In this document: positions 40,421-49,380 of the stretch, one piece after another
Position numbering within the stretch: position 1 is the stretch's first letter
Layout of the letters: each line of letters begins with the position of its first letter
NCBI GenBank assembly: GCA_025359245.1
Contig: JANYGW010000150.1
Location: 1-64,000, forward strand
DNA length: 64,000 bases
Origin: Massilia sp.
GTDB taxonomy: Bacteria; Pseudomonadota; Gammaproteobacteria; Burkholderiales; Burkholderiaceae_D
Direction of reading: 5' to 3'
Made by a program: the position numbers and the translations under genes
Notes under the pieces: model-generated
What the model was told of the DNA's origin: nothing
The model's database searches: none
Seen by the model: the letters and a program-made list of their open reading frames with translations, nothing else

Positions 40421-40550
40421 AGGGGTCTGACCCCGGTTTTTCAGTTAGGGGGTCGGACCTCTCATCTTACGGCATAGGGGTCTGACCCCGGTTTTTCAGT
40501 TAGGGGGTCGGACCTCTCATCTTGCGGCATAGGGGTCTGGGTCCCGCCCT
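40421..40550. repeat. 55-bp tandem repeat (about 2.3 copies) containing GGGGTCTGACCCC palindromes
   Basis: AGGGGTCTGACCCCGGTTTTTCAGTTAGGGGGTCGGACCTCTCATCTTRCGGCAT at 40421-40475 and 40476-40530 (one mismatch), plus a degenerate partial third copy. Confidence 0.92.
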
Positions 40551-42117
40551 ATGCCGCCATTTCGTAGGCGGGCGCTTCGGCCTCGTCGCCGCCGGCCGCC
40601 GCCGGCAAGACTGTCTTGAGGCGGTACAGGCGCTGGCGGTAATTGCCTTCCGGCCCGGCCGGCCCGCCATCGGCGGCGCCGAACTGCTGTGCGATCTCGT
40701 CGAGCGCGCGCCGCTCCTGGACCGTGGAGATCGCCACCAGACGCCGCTTGCTGCGCCCGTAACTGCCGCGAATATCGACCACCAGGCAATGGCCCTGGTC
40801 GGCCACGCGCACGTCGAGCAGCAGCGCTTCGGCCCGGCTCAATTGAAACAGCACCGCCAGCCGCAGCCGCGCCGCCAGCAGGGGATGGCTGGCCGCCAGC
40901 CCGGCCGGCAACTGCGCCGCCAGCGCGGCGAAGCTGCTACCGGCGCTGCGCGGCGCGATCTTGTGCAGTGCGGCGGCGGCCTGCGGGCAGCCCTGGGCCG
41001 CCGCCTTCTGCAGCCAGTACACGGCGCGCACATCGTTGTTTTCGTTTTCGCGGCGCGCGCGCCAGGCGTTGCTGCCACATTCGAGCTGGGCATCGCGGTA
41101 GCCCATCTCGGCGGCGCGTTCCAGGTAGCGCTGGGCATCGGCCACATTGCGCTGGGAGAATTCAGGCTTGATGAAGACGCGCGACAATGCATACCAGGCT
41201 TCGGCCAGGCCTTGCTCGCCGGCCAGCGCCAGCCAGCGGATCGCCTTCTTGAAATTGGCCGAGCCGGCGCCCACGGCGATGCGCTTGCCGTCGGCCTGCA
41301 TGCGCGCCTGCCATAGCCCGACCGCCATCTGCGCATGCGGGTCGTTCTGGTCGGCCGCCAGCTCCCACAGGCGGCGCAATTCGCCGGCGCCGGCGCCGCC
41401 GCCATCGGGCGTGGCCGCCAGCGCCTGGGCGCAGCGCGACAGCAGCGTCACGTCGTCGGTGGCCAGGCTGGCCGGCGGCAAGCCATCGGCGGCGTGCGCC
41501 AGCGCGCGCGCCAGCGGCAGCGCCCGTTCGAGGAAGCGCGCGTGGTCGCCGGCCTGCCACAGGCTGTCGAGCAGCGACAAACGCGCCTGCGGCACGCCGC
41601 TGTCGGCGGCACGCCGCAGCCAGCGCTCGGCGGCCTCCTTGCGTTCTGGCGTGGCCGGCGCCGGCGCCGCGCCGGACGCCAGCATCGCCTGGCCGTGCTG
41701 GTAGCGCGCAAACAGCCACTGGGCGTCGGGCACGCCGGCCCGGGCTGCGCCTTCGAGCGCGCGCAGCGCCTTGTCGCGCCGCGCCGGGTCCGGCGCCGGG
41801 CTGGCCGGGTGCTCGAGCGTCAGCTGGGCCAGCACCATGCCGGCGCGCAGCACGCCGGCATCATAAGCGCGCTCATACCACTGGGCCAGCGGACGCGCGC
41901 TCTGGCGCGCCAGCTCCACCGGAATATGGGTGCCGATCAATTCACATGCTTGATTGCAACCTTGCTGTGCAGCACGATCGAGCCAGTGCAGCGCGGTCGG
42001 CAGGCTCTTCGGCAAACCGGCGCTGCCATATAGATACAGCCGGCCCAGCGCGAGCTGGGCGTCGGGGCGGCCGCCGCGCGCGCCGCGGATCAGTCCTAGT
42101 TCTTCGCGATTTGCCAT
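40549..42117 (-). CDS. Sel1-repeat (TPR-like) protein
   Basis: Repeated A-x-x-G-x-x-x-A motifs (QLALGRLYLYGSAGLPKSLPTALHWLDRAAQQG; PDAQWLFARYQHG; AAEMGYRDAQLECGSNA). Confidence 0.85.
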   Translation of the reverse strand: MANREELGLIRGARGGRPDAQLALGRLYLYGSAGLPKSLPTALHWLDRAAQQGCNQACELIGTHIPVELARQSARPLAQWYERAYDAGVLRAGMVLAQLTLEHPASPAPDPARRDKALRALEGAARAGVPDAQWLFARYQHGQAMLASGAAPAPATPERKEAAERWLRRAADSGVPQARLSLLDSLWQAGDHARFLERALPLARALAHAADGLPPASLATDDVTLLSRCAQALAATPDGGGAGAGELRRLWELAADQNDPHAQMAVGLWQARMQADGKRIAVGAGSANFKKAIRWLALAGEQGLAEAWYALSRVFIKPEFSQRNVADAQRYLERAAEMGYRDAQLECGSNAWRARRENENNDVRAVYWLQKAAAQGCPQAAAALHKIAPRSAGSSFAALAAQLPAGLAASHPLLAARLRLAVLFQLSRAEALLLDVRVADQGHCLVVDIRGSYGRSKRRLVAISTVQERRALDEIAQQFGAADGGPAGPEGNYRQRLYRLKTVLPAAAGGDEAEAPAYEMAA

Positions 42118-42539
42118 CGTTGTCGTTCACCTGGTCCAGTGAGAGGGGGAAACGGACGTGCCGGACCGTTTCCGCAAACTTGCCGTCGGGCTTGGCCCAA
42201 CCATGTCCCAAAGTCTACGTGAGGGCTGTGCCCTGCCAGCGCCAAAAGGAGGTTTCCTTGATTTTGCACAAACGCCGCGCACAAGAAATTGAACGGATTT
42301 GCTTGCAAGAAACTTCCATGGTCAGTCCCGGCGCATGCCCATGCCGGGTCCCGAGTTTCAAAAATACAACAGCAAACGCTGAATTATTGGCTTTCAACCA
42401 ATCTGACCCTTCATAATTAGCCAACTCGTCAATCTTGAAGCAAGTTGCAACTAAGGTTTACCTATCCCGGGCGTTCAGTCATTATAAAAAACTCAACGCC
42501 CTATGGATTTCGAATGATTCACTTATTAAGGACTGGTAC

Positions 42540-43592
42540 ATGAAAAAATCTCTTCTGGCTCTGGCACTTCTGGGCGCGTTCGCCGGCGTAGCACAAGCAC
42601 AATCGGCAGTGGTCATCTACGGCAATGTGGACGCCGGCATGATCAAGCGTACCGACCAGTCGCTGGCCATCGGCAAGCGCGCCAACAACACCCTGGGCTT
42701 CAAAGGCACCGAAGACCTCGGCAACGGCCTGTCAGCAATTTTCCAACTGGAAATCCGCTATGAGCCGGACACCGGCACCACCGAAAGCGCCGTGCGTCCG
42801 CTGTTCCAGGGCCAGAGCCGGGTCGGCCTGTCCGGCGGCTTCGGCACCTTGCGCATCGGCCGCGGCCTGACCGCATTCCAGGAATCGGCAGTCGCTTTCG
42901 AGCCGTTCCATGGCATTCCTTCGCCAGCCGGTTTCGCGACCGACCTGGCCGTCGGCGGTTACACCTCCGAGCCACTGGCACCAGCCGGCAACTCGATCAA
43001 CCGCTTCTCGAACGCGCTCTGGTACAACTCGCCTGAATTCCTGGGCATCCAGATCAACACCACCATCGCGTCGAAAGAAGCGCTCGGCAACACCGTGGCC
43101 ATCCCAGGCCGCGGCATCAACGGCGGCCCGCAATACCTGATCAACGCGCCAGCGTCGGCCAATCCTTACTCGATCAGCGCAACCTGGAAAAATGGTCCTG
43201 GCGCCCTGATGCTGGCTGCCGAGCGCAACGCCATCGAATCGCAAGTGAAATCGGTTGCCGGTTACGTGATGGTCAATCCTGACACCAAGCTGATGTTCTC
43301 GATCACCCGCCAGGACCAGTCGCACACCAAGGTCACCGACCAGGACACCAAATCGTGGCTGGTCGGCGCCAACTATACCATGGGCGCAGGCAAGTTCCTG
43401 GCCGGCTATGGCCAGAAGGATGCGGACGGCGCGGCCAAGGTCAAGCAGGCATCGGTAGGCTACGAGTACAGCCTGTCGAAGCGTACCTACGTGTACACCG
43501 ACTTCTCGAACAAGAAAGGTGCACCAGCGATCGCACCGAGCACCAAAACCAGCATCAACCACCTCGATCTGGGTATCAACCACTCGTTCTGA
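42540..43592 (+). CDS. Gram-negative porin
   Basis: MKKSLLALALLGAFAGVAQAQSAVVIYGNVDAGM, LGFKGTEDLGNGLSAIFQLE, C-terminal INHLDLGINHSF. Confidence 0.94.
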   Translation: MKKSLLALALLGAFAGVAQAQSAVVIYGNVDAGMIKRTDQSLAIGKRANNTLGFKGTEDLGNGLSAIFQLEIRYEPDTGTTESAVRPLFQGQSRVGLSGGFGTLRIGRGLTAFQESAVAFEPFHGIPSPAGFATDLAVGGYTSEPLAPAGNSINRFSNALWYNSPEFLGIQINTTIASKEALGNTVAIPGRGINGGPQYLINAPASANPYSISATWKNGPGALMLAAERNAIESQVKSVAGYVMVNPDTKLMFSITRQDQSHTKVTDQDTKSWLVGANYTMGAGKFLAGYGQKDADGAAKVKQASVGYEYSLSKRTYVYTDFSNKKGAPAIAPSTKTSINHLDLGINHSF

Positions 43593-43631
43593 TGAGCGCC
43601 GGGGCCAGCCCCGGTTCTGGATCTGACGTTC

Positions 43632-43665
43632 AGGGGCGAGCCAGGGGAAACCCTGCTTCGCCCCT
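43632..43665. other. Strong GAAA-tetraloop hairpin downstream of porin 1
   Basis: AGGGGCGAGCCAGGG-GAAA-CCCTGCTTCGCCCCT, 13 of 15 positions complementary. Confidence 0.6.
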
Positions 43666-43845
43666 AATTACGCCCGGAGCCACCTTGGCAAGCTGACTGG
43701 AACGGCAATGGTTTGTGTCATTTCCGCAACCCCTTTTGCATCGGCTCGCCGGCTTTCTGTACAAGCCAGGTGAACGATGGCATATTGTTCAAAAGCGAAT
43801 TAGTACGCACGTTCGTTTTTACATAAAATTTATCCTGGAGACGCA

Positions 43846-45117
43846 ATGAAAACAAAATTACTCGCTGGTGTTATCGCTACCTGTTTTGCAGCCCCTGTGC
43901 TGGCCCAGTCCAGCGTTCAGATTTACGGTATTGCCGACGCCGGCATCATGAAAACCCAGGGCGAATCTACCAAGATCGTCAGCGGGATCGCCGACGGTTC
44001 GCGTTTGGGCTTTAAAGGTACGGAAGACATCGGCGGTGGTTACAAGGCGATCTTCAACCTGGAAGCGCGTATCGAACTCGATACCGGCACCCAGACCCCT
44101 TCCCTGATCAACAACAACGACGGCCTGTACCTGCTCAAGGGCATGCAAAGCCTGCCAGCATCGATCCGCGCCGGCCTGGCCGCGCAGCTCAAGGGCTTCG
44201 GCGTGGCCGCGGTCAATCCGGAAAAAGCGCTGTTCGACCGCACCGCGATGGTCGGCCTGATCACCCCGGTCGGCGCCGTGCTGCTCGGCCGTATGTACAC
44301 CCCTGGCTACGAAGTATTCGCCGCCGCCGACACGTTCGAAAACGGCACCGCCGGCGCATGGGGCGGCATCACCGGCGGCTCGGCCGGCTTCACCGCACTG
44401 GGCGCAGACATCCGCTCGCAGAAATCGATCCAGTACCGCATCGCCACCCCAAGCGGCTTCGGCGCTTCGCTGATGTACGGCGCGAAAAACTCGGGCTACC
44501 TGGGTCGCTACAACAAGTTCATGGGTTCGGCCGTCACCTACAAGGCCAACGGTTTCGACATCGGCCTTGGCCACAACCGCGGCTACGACCAGGACGACAA
44601 CAAGAGCCTGACCACGACCACCATCGGCGGTTCGTACACGATGGGCGACTTCAAGTTCTTCGCCGGCTACCACGACCAGAAGAATCTCCACTCGGTGCTG
44701 CGCAAGGAATACATCGCGGCATGGGACAGCACCGTGGCGCCATCGCTGGCACCGCTGGGCGTACCGACCGCAACGGCGCTGCGCAATGTGTTCGTGACCA
44801 ACATCACCAACAATACCCAGATCGACGCCAACAGCGTCCAGATCGGTATGCACTACAAGATCGGCGCCGGCCGCATCATGGCATCGGTGGCACGCCAGAA
44901 CGACCGTACCGCATCGAACAGCGACGCCACCCTGGTCGCCGTCGGTTACGACTACAACCTGTCCAAGCGCACCGACGTCTACACCGTGCTGGCCAACATC
45001 CGCAACAACAACGACGGCCAGTACACGCCTGGTGCCGCTGGTGCGCCAGGCGGCTTCGGCAAGGTCCCGGGCGAAGACACCCGCGCGGTCCAGGTCGGCA
45101 TCCGCCACCGTTTCTGA
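43846..45117 (+). CDS. Gram-negative porin (second, tandem)
   Basis: MKTKLLAGVIATCFAAPVLAQSSVQIYGIADAGI, LGFKGTEDIGGGYKAIFNLE, C-terminal VQVGIRHRF. Confidence 0.94.
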   Translation: MKTKLLAGVIATCFAAPVLAQSSVQIYGIADAGIMKTQGESTKIVSGIADGSRLGFKGTEDIGGGYKAIFNLEARIELDTGTQTPSLINNNDGLYLLKGMQSLPASIRAGLAAQLKGFGVAAVNPEKALFDRTAMVGLITPVGAVLLGRMYTPGYEVFAAADTFENGTAGAWGGITGGSAGFTALGADIRSQKSIQYRIATPSGFGASLMYGAKNSGYLGRYNKFMGSAVTYKANGFDIGLGHNRGYDQDDNKSLTTTTIGGSYTMGDFKFFAGYHDQKNLHSVLRKEYIAAWDSTVAPSLAPLGVPTATALRNVFVTNITNNTQIDANSVQIGMHYKIGAGRIMASVARQNDRTASNSDATLVAVGYDYNLSKRTDVYTVLANIRNNNDGQYTPGAAGAPGGFGKVPGEDTRAVQVGIRHRF

Positions 45118-45140
45118 CCGGCCTCCCGGCCACACCGAAA

Positions 45141-45163
45141 GACGCCTTCGGGCGTCTTTTTTT
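45141..45163 (+). terminator. Rho-independent terminator after porin 2
   Basis: GACGCCTTCGGGCGTCTTTTTTT. Confidence 0.9.
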
Positions 45164-45232
45164 ATGGGGCGCGCAGGCGCGTCTCGGTTAGAATTGCGCT
45201 TATCTCACAGACCGAACCGATCGAAGACCTCA

Positions 45233-45895
45233 ATGACCGCAACACTGGACTCCTCCGCCGTCGCCAGCTACCTGACCGACAATCCGAATTTCTTCGAAGA
45301 ACACGCCGGCCTGCTGGGCCAGGTCCGTCTGTCCAGCCCGCTCACCGGCAAGGCCGTCTCGCTGCAGGAACGCCAGATGGAAGTGATGCGCGACAAATAC
45401 AAGGCGCTCGAGCTGCGCATGTCCGAGCTGATCCGCCTGGCCCAGGACAATGCCACCATCGCCAACAAGTTCCACGCCTGGACCCAGGGCCTGCTCAAGG
45501 CGCGCCTGCCGTCCGCCATGCCGGCCGCGCTGACCAAGGGCTTGCGCGACGGCTTCGCGGTGCCGCAGGTGACCTTGCGCCTGTGGGGCCTGGACGGCGC
45601 CCACGCCGACGCCTGGTACGTGGCCGGCGTGTCCGAGGATGCGCGCCTGTTCGCCAGCAGCCTGCTGGCGCCCTACTGCGGCAGCAACCACGACTTCGAA
45701 GCGGTGCGCTGGCTCGACGATGCCGCCAGCGTGGCCTCGACCGTGATCCTGCCGCTGCGCAGCGACGGCAGCGCGTTCGGCCTGCTGATCATGGGTTCGC
45801 CCGACCCGGAGCGCTTCACCTCGACCATGGCGACCGACTTCCTGATCCACATCGGCGAGACCGCCAGCGCGGCGCTGGCCGCCCTGCGCGCCTAG
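45233..45895 (+). CDS. DUF484 family protein
   Basis: VASYLTDNPNFFEEHAGLLGQVRL, GKAVSLQERQMEVMRDKYKALELRM; followed by xerC. Confidence 0.92.
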   Translation: MTATLDSSAVASYLTDNPNFFEEHAGLLGQVRLSSPLTGKAVSLQERQMEVMRDKYKALELRMSELIRLAQDNATIANKFHAWTQGLLKARLPSAMPAALTKGLRDGFAVPQVTLRLWGLDGAHADAWYVAGVSEDARLFASSLLAPYCGSNHDFEAVRWLDDAASVASTVILPLRSDGSAFGLLIMGSPDPERFTSTMATDFLIHIGETASAALAALRA

Positions 45896-45902
45896 CACGC
45901 CC

Positions 45903-46847
45903 ATGGAGCGCGCCGCCAACGACGCAGCGCTGGCGCGCTACCTGTCCCAGCTGGCCACCCAGCGCCAGCTGTCCCCGCATACCGTGGCCGCCTACCGGCG
46001 CGACCTCGACCAGCTGGCCGCGCTCGTGCAGCACGCCGCCTGGAGCACGGTGGTACATGCCGACATCCGGCGCCTGGCCTCGAAGCTGCACGCGCAGTCG
46101 CTCAGCGCGCGCTCGATCGCGCGCAAGCTGTCCTCGTGGCGCGGCTTTTTCAACTGGCTGGCGCGCGACGCCGGCCTGCCCGCCAACCCGGTCGACGCGG
46201 TGCGCGCGCCCAAGCGCGCCCGCACGCTGCCGCGCGCACTGTCGGTCGACGACGCGGTGCACCTGGTCGGCACGCCCTCGCACGCGCACACCAGCCCGGA
46301 GCCGGCCGACCTGTGCAACCGCGCCATGTTCGAACTGATGTATTCGAGCGGGCTGCGGGTGTCGGAACTGGCCGGCCTCGACGCCGCCTACAGCAAGGGC
46401 GAGGGCAGCCTGCCCGCCTCGCTCGGCTGGATCGACCTGGCCGCGCGCGAGGTGCTGGTCACCGGCAAGGGCAACAAGAAGCGCACCGTGCCGGTCGGCA
46501 GCCACGCGCTCGACGCGCTGGCAGCCTGGCTGGCCGTGCGCCCGCCGGCCGCCGACGGCTCGCAGGCGCTGTTCCTGTCGAACCGCGCGACGCGCATTTC
46601 GGCGCGCGTGATCCAGCTGCGCCTGAAGGCCCACGCGCTGCGGGTCGGCACCGCCGTCAACGTCCACCCGCACGTGCTGCGCCATTCGTTCGCCTCGCAC
46701 GTGCTGCAGTCCTCGGGCGACCTGCGCGCGGTGCAGGACATGCTGGGCCACGCCAGCATCACCTCGACCCAGGTGTATACCGCGCTCGACTTCCAGCATT
46801 TGTCGGCCGTGTACGACCAGGCGCACCCGCGCGCGAAATCCAAATAG
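45903..46847 (+). CDS. xerC: Tyrosine recombinase XerC
   Basis: LSPHTVAAYRRDLDQL, LMYSSGLRVSELAGLD, HVLRHSFASHVLQSSGDLRAVQDMLGHASITSTQVYTALDFQHL. Confidence 0.95.
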   Translation: MERAANDAALARYLSQLATQRQLSPHTVAAYRRDLDQLAALVQHAAWSTVVHADIRRLASKLHAQSLSARSIARKLSSWRGFFNWLARDAGLPANPVDAVRAPKRARTLPRALSVDDAVHLVGTPSHAHTSPEPADLCNRAMFELMYSSGLRVSELAGLDAAYSKGEGSLPASLGWIDLAAREVLVTGKGNKKRTVPVGSHALDALAAWLAVRPPAADGSQALFLSNRATRISARVIQLRLKAHALRVGTAVNVHPHVLRHSFASHVLQSSGDLRAVQDMLGHASITSTQVYTALDFQHLSAVYDQAHPRAKSK

Positions 46848-46957
46848 CCGCGGCATCGGGCGCGCAGGCGTTGCCGGAGTGGCATGCCTGACGCCGGACT
46901 AGCATGATCGGCATCAAGTCAAGCGGACCCAATTGGAAGCATTTGCCAAATTGCGGC

Positions 46958-46973
46958 ATAATCGCTCGATTAT
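46958..46973. promoter_or_regulatory. 16-bp perfect palindrome upstream of the COG0523 GTPase
   Basis: ATAATCGCTCGATTAT. Confidence 0.45.
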
Positions 46974-46998
46974 TCGACGCTCCTGCCACCAGACCACC

Positions 46999-48054
46999 AT
47001 GTCCCTGATTCCCAGCACCATCCTGACCGGCTTTCTCGGCGCGGGCAAAACCACCCTGCTCAACCGTATCCTGCGCGAGGATCACGGCCTGAAAATTGCC
47101 GTCATCGAGAACGAATTCGGCCAGGAAAATATCGACAACGAGATCCTGGTCCAGGACCGCGGCGAACAGATCGTCGAGATGAACAATGGCTGCATCTGCT
47201 GCACCGTGCGTGGCGACCTGATCGTGGCGCTGTCGGCGCTGGCGCAACAGCGCGCGGCCGGCCAGATTGCCTTCGACCGCATCATCATCGAAACGACCGG
47301 CCTGGCCAATCCGGGCCCGGTGGCGCAGACTTTTTTTGTCGACGAGGAAGTCGGCGCGCACTATATGCTCGACGCCATCCTGACCGTGGTTGACGCGCGC
47401 CACGCGATGGCCCAGCTCGACGAACACGAGGAAGCCCAGCGCCAGGTCGGTTTTGCCGACCGCCTGCTCATTTCCAAGACCGACCTGGTCGACGCCGGCC
47501 AGCTGGCGGCGCTGACGGCGCGCCTGCAGCGGATCAACCCGCGCGCGCCCGTCAGCCACGTCGATTTCGGCCGCGCACCGATCGCCGAGCTGCTCGACAT
47601 CAAGGGGTTCAACCTGAACGACAAGCTGGAAATCGACCCGGCCTTCCTGGACGCCGAGGACGCGCACGACCATGGCGACCACGGGCATGTGCACACCGAC
47701 GCCTGCGAGCATGACCATGACCACGCGCACGCCGGGCTGGCCTCTGGCCACCACAGCGACGACATCGCCGCCTTTGTGTTCAAGAGCGCACGGCCATTCG
47801 ATCCGGTCCGCCTCGACGAGTTCCTCGGCTCCCTGGTGCAGGTATTCGGTCCGCGCATGCTGCGCTACAAGGGCGTGCTGCTGATGCAAGGGGCCGACCG
47901 CAAGGTCGTTTTCCAGGGCGTGCACCAGATGATGGGCACCGATCTGGGCGCAAAATGGGGCGAAAACGAAGAACGTGGCAGCAAAATGGTATTTATTGGT
48001 AAAAATTTACCAAAAGATGTCTTTATCCGCGGATTGGAACAATGTTTGGTATAA
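46999..48054 (+). CDS. CobW/COG0523 family G3E GTPase with His-rich metal-binding segment
   Basis: ILTGFLGAGKTTLLNRIL, NNGCICCTVRGDL (CxCC), HDHGDHGHVHTDACEHDHDHAH. Confidence 0.93.
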   Translation: MSLIPSTILTGFLGAGKTTLLNRILREDHGLKIAVIENEFGQENIDNEILVQDRGEQIVEMNNGCICCTVRGDLIVALSALAQQRAAGQIAFDRIIIETTGLANPGPVAQTFFVDEEVGAHYMLDAILTVVDARHAMAQLDEHEEAQRQVGFADRLLISKTDLVDAGQLAALTARLQRINPRAPVSHVDFGRAPIAELLDIKGFNLNDKLEIDPAFLDAEDAHDHGDHGHVHTDACEHDHDHAHAGLASGHHSDDIAAFVFKSARPFDPVRLDEFLGSLVQVFGPRMLRYKGVLLMQGADRKVVFQGVHQMMGTDLGAKWGENEERGSKMVFIGKNLPKDVFIRGLEQCLV

Positions 48055-48189
48055 ACTATCCCGGTTTTGTGATGCGCGGCCTATCGACACCGGCTTGGAT
48101 GACGCGCCAGGCTATCGTGCATTGCTGTTGTTTGACGACTGAATTGCCAACACGCCATAGCGGCGAGGGGAAGACATCGGGATGGCAAT

Positions 48190-49323
48190 ATGAAGGACAC
48201 TGTGACGAAATCGGCCAAGAAACCAGGCAGCCCGGCAGTGGCCGCCGCCGCGCGCAAGACCGGCGTGGTCAAGGCTGTCGCGACGGCGCTGGCTAAAAAA
48301 ATCGCCGGTGCGCTGGCGCCCAAGGCCAAGCCGGCTGCCAAGGCCAAGGCCGCCGCGCCGGCAGTAAAAAAAGCGGCCGCCAAGCCGGCCGCGAAAGCGG
48401 CGAGCAAGGCCGCGGCGCCAATGAAAACGGCTGCCGCCAAGCCGGCCGTCAAGGCAGCGCCAAAAAAAGCGGCCGTCAAGACCGTCGCCAAGGAAGCGCC
48501 TAAGCCGGCCGCCAAGGCGGCGCCGAAACCGGCAACGAAAGCAGCTGCAAAACCGGCGCCGAAGCCGGCAACGAAGCTAGCAATGCCAGCGGCAACCAAG
48601 GCAGCACCAAAAAAGGCAGCGCCCGCGGCCGCGGCACCCAAGGCAGCGAGCAAGACGCTCAAGGCGGTGGCGGCAACAGCGCCGCTTGCGGCCGTGAAAA
48701 CGCAGCACAAGCCGGCGCCGCAAGCGCCCGCGGCAGGCACGAAAAAGACGGTGGAACAGCAGGCCGTCAAGGCAGGTGAAACAGGCGAGCGTCCCGCTGC
48801 AGTTGGCAGTGGCGCCGCCGAGTTAGCTGATAAAATGAAAACCTCTGTCGTATCGAAGGTAAGTGAAGTCATGACCAAAACAACTAAATCGACCGCAGCG
48901 CCAAATACCGATGGCCGTGTCATCTCCGAAGATGAAATCCGGGCCATGGGCGAGAAAGACTACATGAATCCGGCGCAGCTGGCCTTTTTCAAGGCGCGCC
49001 TGCAGCAGCTTGAAAAAGACCTGCTCAAGAATGCCGGCGAGACCACCGAACACCTGCGCGAAACCGTGCTGGTGCCCGATCCGGCCGACCGCGCGACCAT
49101 CGAAGAAGAACACGCGCTCGAGCTGCGCACCCGCGACCGCGAGCGCAAGCTGCTCAAGAAGGTGCAGCAGTCGATCGCGGCCATCGACGGCGGCGACTAC
49201 GGCTGGTGCGAAGAGACGGGCGAGCCGATCGGCATCCCGCGCCTGATCGCGCGTCCGACCGCCACGCTGTCGCTCGAAGCGCAGCAGCGGCGCGAACTGA
49301 AACAAAAGCTGTACGGCGATTGA
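48190..49323 (+). CDS. dksA: RNA polymerase-binding protein DksA with N-terminal Lys/Ala/Pro-rich (histone H1-like) extension
   Basis: C-terminal YMNPAQLAFFKARLQQLEKDLL...GDYGWCEETGEPIGIPRLIARPTATLSLEAQQRRELKQKLYGD; N-terminal repeats of KPAAKA/PKKAA. Confidence 0.9.
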   Translation: MKDTVTKSAKKPGSPAVAAAARKTGVVKAVATALAKKIAGALAPKAKPAAKAKAAAPAVKKAAAKPAAKAASKAAAPMKTAAAKPAVKAAPKKAAVKTVAKEAPKPAAKAAPKPATKAAAKPAPKPATKLAMPAATKAAPKKAAPAAAAPKAASKTLKAVAATAPLAAVKTQHKPAPQAPAAGTKKTVEQQAVKAGETGERPAAVGSGAAELADKMKTSVVSKVSEVMTKTTKSTAAPNTDGRVISEDEIRAMGEKDYMNPAQLAFFKARLQQLEKDLLKNAGETTEHLRETVLVPDPADRATIEEEHALELRTRDRERKLLKKVQQSIAAIDGGDYGWCEETGEPIGIPRLIARPTATLSLEAQQRRELKQKLYGD

Positions 49324-49347
49324 GTCGCGTCCGTTTCAGCGATCGGG

Positions 49348-49380
49348 AAAAGCATGCGGCGCGAGTCGCGTGCTTTTTTT
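49348..49380 (+). terminator. Rho-independent terminator after dksA
   Basis: AAAGCATGCGGCGCGAGTCGCGTGCTTTTTTT. Confidence 0.8.

Noticed and set aside
40421-40550. Tandem repeat as a CRISPR array
   Set aside because: The whole 55-bp unit including the would-be spacer is repeated, with only about 2.3 copies and no cas genes.
45903-46847. Tyrosine recombinase as a sign of an integrated element
   Set aside because: The sequence and DUF484 neighbour identify it as chromosomal XerC; no att-like repeats or cargo were seen.
49200-49290. Loss of DksA zinc-finger cysteines as a novelty
   Set aside because: The CEETGEPIG...TLSLEAQ form with reduced cysteines is widespread in betaproteobacterial DksA.
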